Positions 6,209 to 14,412 of a stretch of DNA of 14,899 bases are shown piece by piece (the stretch's first letter is position 1; the number at the start of each line of letters is the position of its first letter). A program made the translations under genes and the position numbers. The notes beneath the pieces are model-generated. The model was not told the DNA's origin and did not search any database. It worked only from the letters and a program-made list of their open reading frames with translations. This DNA is from Proteobacteria bacterium UBA7821 (GTDB taxonomy: Bacteria > Pseudomonadota > Gammaproteobacteria > Comchoanobacterales > Comchoanobacteraceae), in NCBI GenBank assembly GCA_002480165.1, contig DLBP01000022.1, positions 1-14,899 on the forward strand, read 5' to 3'.

Positions 6209-7436
6209 GCTCTATCTGTAACAGCCTGTTATATTTCGCAAGACGTTCAGAACGGTTTAGAGAGCCTGCTTTAATGTAATTCGCACCCGTACCTACAGCG
6301 AGATCACTAATAAATGTATCTTCCGTCTCACCTGAGCGGTGGGAGATCACATAATCAAATTTATGCTGCTTTGCCAAATCAATCGTCTCGAGTGTTTGGG
6401 AAATCGTGCCAACTTGATTCGGCTTGATCAATATCGAATTGCACAAACCATCATCAATCGCCCTCTGAAGCCGCTTTGCTTGCGTCACCAACAAATCATC
6501 ACCCACCAGTAGCAATCGGCTACCCAACTCACGTGTGAGAGTCAACCAACCATCATAGTCATCTTCAGCTATTGGGTCTTCAAGTAAAATAATCGGATAG
6601 CGATCAACCCACTGTTTAATTTGATCAATCCACTGATTTGTTGTTAACGTTTTTCCTAGACCAGATAAGCGATATCGCTTTCCATCATAAAACTCACTAC
6701 TGGCAAAATCAATCGCAAACGAAACATGCTTATGCAATTGATAACCTGCACACTCCACAGCCTCGGTCATGAGTTGAAATACCTCATCAACTGTGTCAAA
6801 GTTAGGCGCAAAACCGCCCTCATCCCCAACCGATATTGGGAAATTTCTTTCCAGCAGTAGCTTTTTCAATGCATGAAACACTTCAGAGCCACAGCGCAAA
6901 GAGTCTTTAAACGTGTCAAAAGCAGTTGGAACTAGCATAAACTCTTGAATATCAATATTATTACTTGCATGACAACCACCATTAATTACATTAAATAACG
7001 GTATCGGCAATTTGAATCGGCTGTTGATGTCAAAAGACTCATACAATGACTTAGAATAAATCGTTGAGTAGAGTTTATAAACCGCCATTGAGACTGAGAG
7101 TACTGCATTTGCACCAATATTCGAATAGACACTACTTTCATCTAATGATCTTAGCAGATAATCAATTTTTCTAGGACTAACTGGAAATCCCAATAATTTC
7201 GGCTGAATAATTTCATGAATGTGCCGGATAGCTTGTTGACAACCCTTACCATTGTATCTAGATAAGTCGGCATCACGTAGCTCATAGGCCTCATGCTGAC
7301 CACAAGATGCCCCAGAGGGAATCGCAGAAAAAGCCTTATAATCACCACTGGTTACCCAGCAACCAATGGTTGGAAACCCTCTTGAATCAAGAATCTCAAT
7401 CGCTTGAATACTGTCAATTTGATGCGCTATAGTCAT
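6180..7436 (-). CDS. eno: enolase (phosphopyruvate hydratase)
   Basis: Enolase converts 2-phosphoglycerate to phosphoenolpyruvate in glycolysis and is also part of the RNA degradosome in many relatives. All expected catalytic groups can be found: the loop serine in PSGAS, DIQEFM, the general-acid glutamate in VGDEGG, metal ligands in IDFASSEF, LLEDPI and VGDDL, the general-base lysine in ILIKPNQVG, SHRSGETED, and the lysine of IKAGSLNRSER. It is divergent: SGASCG replaces SGASTG in the mobile loop, NGGCHA replaces NGGEHA or NGGSHA, and at 418 residues it lacks roughly the last dozen residues of E. coli enolase. The ATG directly follows the kdsA stop (TAG-ATG), with GGAGAGG six bases upstream inside kdsA. 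It probably is an active enolase, but on a long branch or acquired. Confidence 0.95.
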   Translation of the reverse strand: MTIAHQIDSIQAIEILDSRGFPTIGCWVTSGDYKAFSAIPSGASCGQHEAYELRDADLSRYNGKGCQQAIRHIHEIIQPKLLGFPVSPRKIDYLLRSLDESSVYSNIGANAVLSVSMAVYKLYSTIYSKSLYESFDINSRFKLPIPLFNVINGGCHASNNIDIQEFMLVPTAFDTFKDSLRCGSEVFHALKKLLLERNFPISVGDEGGFAPNFDTVDEVFQLMTEAVECAGYQLHKHVSFAIDFASSEFYDGKRYRLSGLGKTLTTNQWIDQIKQWVDRYPIILLEDPIAEDDYDGWLTLTRELGSRLLLVGDDLLVTQAKRLQRAIDDGLCNSILIKPNQVGTISQTLETIDLAKQHKFDYVISHRSGETEDTFISDLAVGTGANYIKAGSLNRSERLAKYNRLLQIEHELSSVDPV

Positions 7437-8255
7437 CTAAACCTCTCCCGTCACTAACGCCTGTCTTTGAATCATTTGATGTAACTCATTCAACTGGGCC
7501 AATAAAGACCTCATCATACTTAAAGGCAATGTATTAGCCGCATCACTTTTCGCATGCTCAGGAGTCGGGTGCGTCTCAAAAAATAAACCATCGACACCAG
7601 CAGCTACTGCTGATCGAGCTAATAATGGCACGTATTCCCGTTGGCCACCCGTTGAACCAGCATTAGCACCAGGCTGCTGAACCGAGTGCGTCGCATCAAA
7701 TACGACCTGGCTACCGGTAGTCGCTTTCATTATCGCCAAAGAACGCATGTCCACTACCAAATTGCGATAACCAAAACAACTCCCCCTCTCTGTCACCCAA
7801 CAGGCCTGTTTGCTGTGTGGCTTGACTTTTGACACAGCGTACTGCATGTCTTCAGGCGATAAAAACTGTCCTTTTTTTATATTGACCACGCAATCGGTTT
7901 TGGCTGCGGCTTCAATTAAACTGGTTTGACGACACAAAAACGCAGGTATTTGAATCACATCAGCCACCTCTGCCACACAAGCAATGTCACTTTCTTGATG
8001 CACATCTGTGAGTATTTTAACACCAAACTCTCTTTTCACCGCACTTAACAATTCAAGGCCTCGATCAATACCAGGCCCTCTAAACCCATTGATAGAGGTT
8101 CTGTTGGCTTTATCATAAGATGCCTTAAAATAATAATCGATTCCAAGCGAGCTAGTTATGTCAACCATCGTCTCAGCGATGTTCATTAACAATGCTTCGG
8201 ATTCAATCACACAAGGCCCTGCTACTAAAAAAAAACTATCGGGGTTTATTGTCAT
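7437..8255 (-). CDS. kdsA: 3-deoxy-8-phosphooctulonate synthase KdsA, metal-type
   Basis: KdsA condenses phosphoenolpyruvate with arabinose 5-phosphate to Kdo-8-phosphate, the precursor of the Kdo in lipopolysaccharide. The TIM barrel shows KASYDKANRTS, RGPGIDRG, DVHQES, QIPAFLCRQT, NIKKGQFLSP, ERGSCFGYRNLVVDMRS, DATHSVQQPG and ETHPTPEHAKSDA. Cys15 in AGPCVIES replaces the Asn of the E. coli enzyme; with the His of DATHS, the Glu of ETHP and the Asp of KSDA it forms the ligand set of the metal-dependent class (Aquifex type). The Asp of the usual RQTD is Ser here. The 272 residues compare with 284 in E. coli. TAAGGAG eight bases upstream supports the ATG. The gene feeds PEP-using LPS synthesis and sits directly before eno, which makes PEP, a common pairing; pyrG is not upstream. 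Confidence 0.95.
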   Translation of the reverse strand: MTINPDSFFLVAGPCVIESEALLMNIAETMVDITSSLGIDYYFKASYDKANRTSINGFRGPGIDRGLELLSAVKREFGVKILTDVHQESDIACVAEVADVIQIPAFLCRQTSLIEAAAKTDCVVNIKKGQFLSPEDMQYAVSKVKPHSKQACWVTERGSCFGYRNLVVDMRSLAIMKATTGSQVVFDATHSVQQPGANAGSTGGQREYVPLLARSAVAAGVDGLFFETHPTPEHAKSDAANTLPLSMMRSLLAQLNELHQMIQRQALVTGEV

Positions 8256-8285
8256 TTGATCATCTCCTTATTTAGATAACGACTG

Positions 8286-8876
8286 CTAGGTGTTAACCTT
8301 ACAATGTGCCAACTGCTGTTTTTTTTCAGCATACTTTGGAGCACCATCCAATAGCATACGGTACCCATTAATTAGATAGACACTCTCATTGTTAGCCGCT
8401 GGCTTCCAGGTTATCTGTGCCAGAACCGGTTGATCAATGACTCGCGACTTCGCATCATAGCTAATGGTCAATGGGACAGCAACCACCCAAGATTCCATCG
8501 ACGGCTCCTCGAATGATACTTGCGAGATGACATCACCTCTTAACCTAGCTTTTGCGTTGACCTGTTCAGTTTGAATCCACTCGACATTACCAGATTGTGA
8601 TTGAGCCTCTAGGAAATCGGACCAACTGTCTTCAGTGAACTGAAATGCCAGAGCTGCCGCTGTTTCAAAAAACTGATTAAATCGATAACTATTCAGACGG
8701 ATTGCTATTGTTGCTGAATACGCTTCAATGTGCTTCCTAGTGACTGGATTGCCTTGATTACTGTCGCTTGACAAATGAAGCCAATGACACTGTGTTATGG
8801 TACAGTTGTCCGCATAACCCGTTGTTATCGACAGAATGAATAGTCCGAGACACCATCTTAAACTAGCTGTGGTCAT
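8286..8876 (-). CDS. exported protein resembling the DotI/IcmL (TraM) family
   Basis: The protein has 196 residues from ATG 8876, with a clear signal peptide (MTTASLRWC, then a hydrophobic stretch, likely cut at GYA-DN) and two cysteines soon after. The body matches the periplasmic domain pattern of DotI/IcmL, an inner-membrane component of Dot/Icm type IVB secretion systems: a YRFNQF-type segment, FTEDSWSDFLEAQSQSGN, a beta-rich middle, then SWVVAVPLTISY and a final strand pair. This assignment comes from remembered pattern, not a search. DotI normally has an uncleaved N-terminal anchor; a cleavable peptide here would release the domain into the periplasm or outside. No other Dot/Icm gene is in the window. 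AAGGT seven bases upstream supports this start; an upstream in-frame start at 8933 would bury the signal peptide. The start overlaps the ctpA stop by 14 bases. Confidence 0.6.
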   Translation of the reverse strand: MTTASLRWCLGLFILSITTGYADNCTITQCHWLHLSSDSNQGNPVTRKHIEAYSATIAIRLNSYRFNQFFETAAALAFQFTEDSWSDFLEAQSQSGNVEWIQTEQVNAKARLRGDVISQVSFEEPSMESWVVAVPLTISYDAKSRVIDQPVLAQITWKPAANNESVYLINGYRMLLDGAPKYAEKKQQLAHCKVNT

Positions 8877-10173
8877 TTTGCATACCTTGAAGTAACACAA
8901 TCGCCTGATACAGCTGGAAATCCTCGTGAGCAATGCGATCTTTCCTAGCGCGCATCGCTTCTTTTCGATCCGTTAATTGTGGATTGTCTGGTAGATATTT
9001 ATCAACAAGGTGATCTGGCAAATTCGCTTCTGTCATCTGGTCAAACCAACTCTCTGTCTGTTCTCCTGAAGCCAATTCAGCCTGTTTATATGGAATATAG
9101 ATATCCGGAATCACACCATTGGCTTGTATGGATTTTCCTTGTGGCGTGTAATATAAAGCCGTTGTGAGTTTAAGCAGCGAGTTATCAGGTAGTGGCAACA
9201 CCGTCTGAACAGAGCCTTTGCCAAAGCTCTTGTTGCCAATGACAACGGCGCGTTGGTGATCTTGCAATGCCGCTGCAAATATTTCAGCCGCAGAGGCAGA
9301 TCCTTCATTAATGATCACCACAATTGGAACACTGGGTAACATCTGACCACTGGATGCTCGATAAATCGAATCACTGTGGTGTATACGCCCAGAGGTATAG
9401 ACTATTTTCTGATCCAAATCAATCTCGTCGGCATCAAGGAATAGATCAACGGCATCAACCACAGCACCTAAGATCCCACCAGGATTATTTCTTAAATCAA
9501 CGATTAGCCCCTGAATGGAATCTTGTTTATTGAGCGATTGAACCGCGTTGTATACTTCGCTGGCCGTGTTGTCGTTAAATACCGACACTTTAACATAGCC
9601 AATATTATCAATGAACCGATCTGTGACAACTTCATCAATGTTAATAATCTCACGAACAACCTCGATGCTTAATGGTGTGTTCTGATTGCCTCTCAAAACA
9701 GTAAGAACTACCGATGACCCAGGGTCACCTCTCATTTGTGCAATCGCACCGGTTGAGCCGATATCTTTGGTTAGTTGATCATCTATGGCAACAATATAAT
9801 CACCAGATTGTAAGCCAGCTCGACTAGCGGGTGTATTATCGAATACCGTACTGACCTGAATCAACCCCCTTGAGGAGAACACTTCAATTCCCAAACCAGC
9901 ATAATTACCAACTGACGACATCTGCAGCTCACTGACCTGTCTTCCTGTTAAGTAGTCAGAGTGTGGATCAAGACCAGACATAACCCCACGTATTGCATTA
10001 TCAAATAACTCACCCTCATCAACTTCATCGACGTGCGCCTGCGTTACAATAGCATAGACCTGCCCAAACTTTTCAATTGACATCAGCGGTGGCTGAGTAA
10101 CATTAATCTGCGGCATTGCACTGGATGCAACGAGCAATAATCCCAGTATTTGTTTTCGCACTATCGCTGACAT
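8863..10173 (-). CDS. ctpA: carboxyl-terminal processing protease CtpA (peptidase family S41A)
   Basis: A periplasmic Ser/Lys protease that trims or degrades envelope proteins. After a short signal-like N-terminus (about 1-22) come the family region with GVMSGLDPHSDYL, a PDZ domain (about 85-165, GLGIEV to GDYIVAIDD), and the S41 catalytic core. The catalytic pair is S294 in GSASAAE and K319 in SFGKGS, with D305 between; the Ser-Lys distance of 25 equals that of E. coli Prc (S430/K455). At 436 residues it is CtpA-sized, not Prc-sized. ATG 10173 is favoured over GTG 10185 because a GAGG lies six bases upstream of it. It follows tRNA-Pro by 35 bases and overlaps the IcmL-like gene, suggesting coupled synthesis of two envelope proteins. 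The natural substrate is unknown. Confidence 0.93.
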   Translation of the reverse strand: MSAIVRKQILGLLLVASSAMPQINVTQPPLMSIEKFGQVYAIVTQAHVDEVDEGELFDNAIRGVMSGLDPHSDYLTGRQVSELQMSSVGNYAGLGIEVFSSRGLIQVSTVFDNTPASRAGLQSGDYIVAIDDQLTKDIGSTGAIAQMRGDPGSSVVLTVLRGNQNTPLSIEVVREIINIDEVVTDRFIDNIGYVKVSVFNDNTASEVYNAVQSLNKQDSIQGLIVDLRNNPGGILGAVVDAVDLFLDADEIDLDQKIVYTSGRIHHSDSIYRASSGQMLPSVPIVVIINEGSASAAEIFAAALQDHQRAVVIGNKSFGKGSVQTVLPLPDNSLLKLTTALYYTPQGKSIQANGVIPDIYIPYKQAELASGEQTESWFDQMTEANLPDHLVDKYLPDNPQLTDRKEAMRARKDRIAHEDFQLYQAIVLLQGMQNDHS

Positions 10174-10208
10174 AACACCCCTCACATTGAGCTAATTAAT
10201 GAAAAAAA

Positions 10209-10282
10209 TCGGGACGACTGGATTTGAACCAGCGACCACTTGCACCCCATGCAAGTACGCTACCAGACTGCGCCACGTCCCG
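10209..10282 (-). tRNA. tRNA-Pro (anticodon GGG)
   Basis: Read on the minus strand, the 74 bases form a full cloverleaf: acceptor stem CGGGACG/CGTCCCG (seven perfect pairs), a D arm with GCGCAG and TGGTAGCG, anticodon stem CTTGC/GCAAG around the loop ATGGGGT (anticodon GGG), and a T arm GCTGG-TTCAAAT-CCAGT. The discriminator is A. The CCA end is not encoded; T7 follows at once. It reads CCC and CCU proline codons. It lies 16 bases after ihfA and just before ctpA, in the same direction, so it is probably cut out of a longer transcript. A proline tRNA just downstream of ihfA is also seen in Pseudomonas-type genomes (from memory). Confidence 0.97.
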
Positions 10283-10298
10283 AATGCTGACTACTCCA

Positions 10299-10643
10299 TC
10301 ATACGGTTTCAAGCTCTCCCTCAACAACTTGATGACTGGCTCTATTGTATTTGCTTTTCGGTACGCCCACATAATATTTTAGACTTTCACTTGGCTTAAA
10401 TACAACAACATAGCGGGGAGGAATTATAATTTCTGAGTCAGTATGAAGGTTTCTCCCTGGCCGAGCATCCTTAAGTTTAACAGAAAAGGTTGCAAAGTTT
10501 GCCCACTTAACTGTCTGACCAGACTTTAAGCTTGTGCTAATGACAGCCAGAACACTCTCGACAAAATCGGTTGCAATCTTATGTGGTAAATTTGCTTGAC
10601 TCGCTAACAAATAACCAATGTCAGCTTTTGTAACAGTTCCCAT
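10299..10643 (-). CDS. ihfA: integration host factor subunit alpha (HU/IHF family)
   Basis: IHF is a DNA-bending nucleoid protein, a heterodimer of IhfA and IhfB. The N-terminal dimerisation helices run from TKADIGYLLASQ; the core strand VKWANFATFSVK stands where VKLSGFGNF is usual; then comes the beta-arm with RPGRN, whose proline intercalates into DNA, and a VVVFKPSESLK C-terminal helix. It is 114 residues against about 99 in E. coli, with some 15-20 extra polar residues at the C-terminus. Its place directly after pheT identifies it as ihfA and not hupB or ihfB. The ATG at 10643 is preceded by GAGAGGAG at six bases and overlaps pheT by 23 bases. The core is more divergent than in most relatives. 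Confidence 0.87.
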   Translation of the reverse strand: MGTVTKADIGYLLASQANLPHKIATDFVESVLAVISTSLKSGQTVKWANFATFSVKLKDARPGRNLHTDSEIIIPPRYVVVFKPSESLKYYVGVPKSKYNRASHQVVEGELETV

Positions 10644-13047
10644 TAATTTCTCCTCTCAGCTCTATGTTAAAGTGGGTTTCAAGACATGACACAATGCCTT
10701 GTAGGTATCGGTTAACGTCTCTTTCAGATAACGTCTTCTCTGTGTGTTGGAAATACAAGGCGATCGTAAAGCTTACCCGGTTATCATCACCATCCCCTTG
10801 ACTACAGTAGACATCAGTCAAGTCGATCGACTTAAATGTGTTGATATCCAGTGAATCAATTGTTTTCTTGATACTTCCAAAATCGACATCAGCGGAAATC
10901 CAAAAGGACAAATCCCGTCTGACCGATGGGAACTTAGACGCCTGATTGACGTGCTTAAACTGCTTTTGCCTTAGGTGGCTGTAGTCAATTTCAAACAAAC
11001 CCACGCATAGGGGCAAATCAAACTGTCTGGCCACTTCCGGGTGAATCATACCAAGATGACCGAGCGTCACACCATCAATCAATACATTTGCCTGCTGATA
11101 GGGGTGGTATAGTGAGTGATCACTCACCTCAAATTCAAGCTGACTCGATAAATCAAACATACTAAACAAAGAAACCACATGACTTTTAATATCAAAGTAG
11201 TCGATGTCTTTTACACTAACACACCAGTTTTGAGCACTCGTTTTACCAACACATATGCCAGCTATCAGCCTCTTTTCAACAAGCTCATCGGCTTGATTTT
11301 TTGCATAGACATTACCCCACTCAAACATTTTAAAGGTATGCTTCTGTCGTTGTATATTGTGCTGGGCTGACTTGAGCAAGCCTAAAGACAATGTTTGCCG
11401 AAGCACATCACCTGCCTGAGACAGTGGGTTTAATAACTTCACAGCATGATCTTGGCTGTTCCAAATACGTTCCTGGCTGGCGCCATCAACAAATGAAAAC
11501 GATAGAGACTCGACGTAACCTAGTGATTTTAAGAAATGACTACAGGTAAATGGGGTAGCCCAATCTAAACGGGACGGATCGAGTGATATCGGTAAATTTG
11601 GCTGACAGGATTTCAGTGTGTCATAGCCACTGACCCGGATAACCTCACTAACCCAATTCACCTCGCTGATGAGATCAAAGCGGTGGCTTGGTTGTTCGAC
11701 CAACCAGCTCTTACCATCAGCCTGTGGTTTAATGGTTGCAACAGAGGTTAAGCAACGATGGATATGGCTAGTCGTTAGTTCGTAACCGAGGTAGTCTGTG
11801 ATCAACTGTTGCTTTAACTCAATCCGACAAGGCTGATGATCAGATCGACTGGTTTGAATATCGGTTACTGACGCACTGGGGAAGCATAACTGTATCAATT
11901 CAATAGCACGCAGTAGCGCTTTTTCAGCAATGTGGGTATCCACTCCTCTTTCAAAACGGTAACCCGCATCGGAAGCTAAGCGATAGCGTCGACAGGCTCT
12001 AGCGATTCGTGCTGGAGAAAAATGCGCGCTCTCAATTAAAATCGTCTGTGTGGATTCTGTAACAGAGGAATCCAAGCCGCCCATAACACCGGCTAGCGCA
12101 ACTGGTTTAGCAGCATCGGCAATAATGAGCACATCTTCATTAAGCTCACACATCTCATGATTCAGTAGCCTTAACGACTCTCCTTGACGAGCATTTCTAA
12201 CGTGTATTGAGCCAGTTAGTTGATCACGGTCAAAGGCATGCATTGGCTGGCCATATTCCACTGCGACGTAATTCAGTATGTCAACGATTGGGTGGACCAT
12301 GTTGATCTGACATTGACGCATCCGTTCTATTAACCACAAAGGTACCGTTGTATAATCGGAACGAAATCCTGACAGTGAGGCAAGCGAATAATGCTGACAG
12401 CCTTGCTTGTCATGAATATCAACAGGAAAACCATCCCATTGGCACAGTTCAACATTCGCCGGCTTTTCTCGCCAGTCAACAGGTAGGCTGTGAACAAGGG
12501 ATAGCTCCCTCGCAACGCCTCGCGCCGACAACCAGTCGCCTCGATTTGGGGTAATATCCAATTCCAGATGAGTCTGTTGTGTTTGAAGCAGTGCACTGAA
12601 ATCCAACCCCAGCGGTGTGGTTGGGTCCAGGTGCCATATCGTATCATAGGCAAAGCCAAAGCCCAATTCTTTTGGGCTGCAAAGCATCCCTTCAGAAACA
12701 ACGCCGCGTATTTTACTTTTTTTTATCTTTAAGCCAGGCAGCTGGCAACCCACTAGAGCTACGGCCACTACCAAGCCAGGCCGGACACTTGAGCAGCCAC
12801 AAACAATCGTCAACAACTTAGATTGTATATCTACCGTGCAGACGTTCAACCTATCTGCATTCGGGTGTTGAGAGACCGACTGAATCTGTCCAGTAACGAC
12901 ACCATCAAATGGTGGTTCAACAGCCAGTACCGTTGCCTCAAGACCATGGACTGTTAGCGCATCAGCATAGGCATCGGCTGTTGGCATATCTGGCTGTTGA
13001 GTACCCAACCAATCATTAACTAACTGTACTGGTAATACTAATGACAT
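10621..13047 (-). CDS. pheT: phenylalanyl-tRNA synthetase beta subunit PheT
   Basis: The beta subunit of the alpha2-beta2 enzyme that charges tRNA-Phe; it carries the editing and tRNA-binding domains. In order: the EMAP/OB-fold tRNA-binding domain (about 40-150, VVTGQIQSVSQHPNADRLNVC), the B3/B4 editing domain (about 210-385, with HAFDRDQL and AGVMGG), the B5 domain (about 400-480), the catalytic-like domain, and the C-terminal ferredoxin-like anticodon-binding domain (about 712-808, beginning near FPSVRRDLSFWI). The 808 residues compare with 795 in E. coli. Its ATG directly abuts the pheS stop (TAA-ATG) with no ribosome site, implying coupled translation of the two subunits. Composition matches its neighbours. 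Confidence 0.97.
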   Translation of the reverse strand: MSLVLPVQLVNDWLGTQQPDMPTADAYADALTVHGLEATVLAVEPPFDGVVTGQIQSVSQHPNADRLNVCTVDIQSKLLTIVCGCSSVRPGLVVAVALVGCQLPGLKIKKSKIRGVVSEGMLCSPKELGFGFAYDTIWHLDPTTPLGLDFSALLQTQQTHLELDITPNRGDWLSARGVARELSLVHSLPVDWREKPANVELCQWDGFPVDIHDKQGCQHYSLASLSGFRSDYTTVPLWLIERMRQCQINMVHPIVDILNYVAVEYGQPMHAFDRDQLTGSIHVRNARQGESLRLLNHEMCELNEDVLIIADAAKPVALAGVMGGLDSSVTESTQTILIESAHFSPARIARACRRYRLASDAGYRFERGVDTHIAEKALLRAIELIQLCFPSASVTDIQTSRSDHQPCRIELKQQLITDYLGYELTTSHIHRCLTSVATIKPQADGKSWLVEQPSHRFDLISEVNWVSEVIRVSGYDTLKSCQPNLPISLDPSRLDWATPFTCSHFLKSLGYVESLSFSFVDGASQERIWNSQDHAVKLLNPLSQAGDVLRQTLSLGLLKSAQHNIQRQKHTFKMFEWGNVYAKNQADELVEKRLIAGICVGKTSAQNWCVSVKDIDYFDIKSHVVSLFSMFDLSSQLEFEVSDHSLYHPYQQANVLIDGVTLGHLGMIHPEVARQFDLPLCVGLFEIDYSHLRQKQFKHVNQASKFPSVRRDLSFWISADVDFGSIKKTIDSLDINTFKSIDLTDVYCSQGDGDDNRVSFTIALYFQHTEKTLSERDVNRYLQGIVSCLETHFNIELRGEINGNCYKS

Positions 13048-14037
13048 TTATTTAAACTGCTCCAAAAAACCAATATCACCGGATACAAAACTTCGGATGT
13101 CTGACACACCGTGAAGCAACATCGCCAGCCGGTCTAGTCCAGCTCCAAATGCAAACCCTCTGAATTTCACCGGATCAATATTGGCTTCAGTAAGGACATT
13201 TGGATGAATCATGCCACAGCCAAGCACTTCAAGCCACTGTCCATCGTGGCTTTTTATATCGACTTCTGCCGATGGCTCTGTGAATGGAAAATAGGAAGGG
13301 CGAAATCGGACCTCGACATCACTACCAAACAAATATTTAAGAAAGCCAGACAAAAGACCTTTGAGCTGTGAGTAGCTTGTTGACTCTGAAACCAACATGC
13401 CTTCTAGCTGGTGAAACATGGGCAGATGGGTTCGATCAGAATCCACTCTAAAGGTTTTACCTGCTGTGATTAAGCTAAAGGGTGGCTGGCGGTTGTGCAT
13501 GCATCGAATTTGAACAGAAGAGGTGTGCGTCCTTAACAAACGGTCACCTTCAACGTAGAAAGTGTCATGCATTTGTCGTGACGGGTGATCGTCTGGGAAG
13601 TTCAGTGCGGTGAAGTTATAGTATTCTGTCTCAACTTCGGGGCCTAGCACGTATTCGAAGCCGTGCTCTGAGAACCATTTAATCAGCCGCTCACTCACAT
13701 GATGAATCGGATGCTGAGAACCAGTTAAAGCATGGCGCGGCGGGCGAGTCACGTCTACTTTTTGTTGGTGTAAGATGGCATCTAACTGGCGTTGATCCAG
13801 CTCTTGTCTTTTATGCTCGATTGCCTCTATTAGTAGTTGCTTGTACTGGTTAAGGCGGTTCCCTTGTTCTTTTTTCTCTTCGATCGGCAATGATGCGAGT
13901 GACTTGAGAGCTTGGGTCAGTTGACCTTTTTTGCCCAACCAGTGTATTCTTAGTTGCTCTAGCTCATCGATTGAAGTGAGACCTGCAATCCGACTAACGG
14001 TATCATTGACTTGATCAACGATCATCGCAACACTCAC
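13048..14037 (-). CDS. pheS: phenylalanyl-tRNA synthetase alpha subunit PheS
   Basis: The catalytic alpha subunit. An N-terminal coiled coil (about 1-85, including RIHWLGKKGQLT) that contacts tRNA-Phe precedes the class II core: HPIHHVSERL, the segment YNFTALNFPDDHPSRQMHDTFY, RTHTSSVQIR, FHQLEGMLV, the active-site strand LEVLGCGMIHP, and motif 3 in FAFGAGLDRLAML. The 329 residues match E. coli (327). The start taken is GTG 14037, six bases after the rplT stop; ATG 14025, four codons in, is a possible alternative, and neither has a strong ribosome site. Confidence 0.96.
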   Translation of the reverse strand: MSVAMIVDQVNDTVSRIAGLTSIDELEQLRIHWLGKKGQLTQALKSLASLPIEEKKEQGNRLNQYKQLLIEAIEHKRQELDQRQLDAILHQQKVDVTRPPRHALTGSQHPIHHVSERLIKWFSEHGFEYVLGPEVETEYYNFTALNFPDDHPSRQMHDTFYVEGDRLLRTHTSSVQIRCMHNRQPPFSLITAGKTFRVDSDRTHLPMFHQLEGMLVSESTSYSQLKGLLSGFLKYLFGSDVEVRFRPSYFPFTEPSAEVDIKSHDGQWLEVLGCGMIHPNVLTEANIDPVKFRGFAFGAGLDRLAMLLHGVSDIRSFVSGDIGFLEQFK

Positions 14038-14043
14038 TGGTGA

Positions 14044-14403
14044 CTATGACGCATCTGATCCCTGCACGTGTGCAACCAGAGACTTGAAGCAATCTGGATG
14101 TTCAAGAGCCATTTGCGAGAGAACCTTTCTATCTAACTCAATCGAACGACTTTTAAGCATCGCGATGAACCGACTGTAGCTCAGACCACTTTCCTGAAGC
14201 GCTGCGTTGATTCGAATGATCCACAGCGACCTAAATTGACGCTTACGTTGCTTGCGACCAATATAGGCATACTGACTTGCTTTAATCACAGCTTGCTTAG
14301 CAACCTTAAAGGTACGGCTTCTTGCACCGTAATAGCCTTTTGCTTTGTCTAAAACTTTTTTGTGTTTTTTGTGAGACGTAACGCCTCGCTTGATTCTTGA
14401 CAT
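14044..14403 (-). CDS. rplT: 50S ribosomal protein L20
   Basis: L20 binds 23S rRNA early in large-subunit assembly. The 119 residues carry the family landmarks RIKRGVTSHKKHKKVLDKAK, GYYGARSRTFKVAKQAV, AYIGRKQRKRQFRSLWI and RINAAL. AGGAGA lies five bases upstream of the ATG and overlaps the rpmI stop. In E. coli L20 represses its own operon at a structure in the infC-rpmI region; the sequence here does not let me confirm such a site. Confidence 0.97.
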   Translation of the reverse strand: MSRIKRGVTSHKKHKKVLDKAKGYYGARSRTFKVAKQAVIKASQYAYIGRKQRKRQFRSLWIIRINAALQESGLSYSRFIAMLKSRSIELDRKVLSQMALEHPDCFKSLVAHVQGSDAS

Positions 14404-14412
14404 ACTATTCTC

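Noticed and set aside
10199..10399. Plus-strand open frame beginning MKKIGTTGFEPATT
   Set aside because: It is the antisense reading of the tRNA-Pro gene; the TTGFEPATT string is a familiar false protein produced by the T arm of tRNAs.
12330..12821. Several 60-120 codon open frames on both strands within pheT
   Set aside because: They sit over the conserved editing and tRNA-binding domains of PheT and show no independent coding features.
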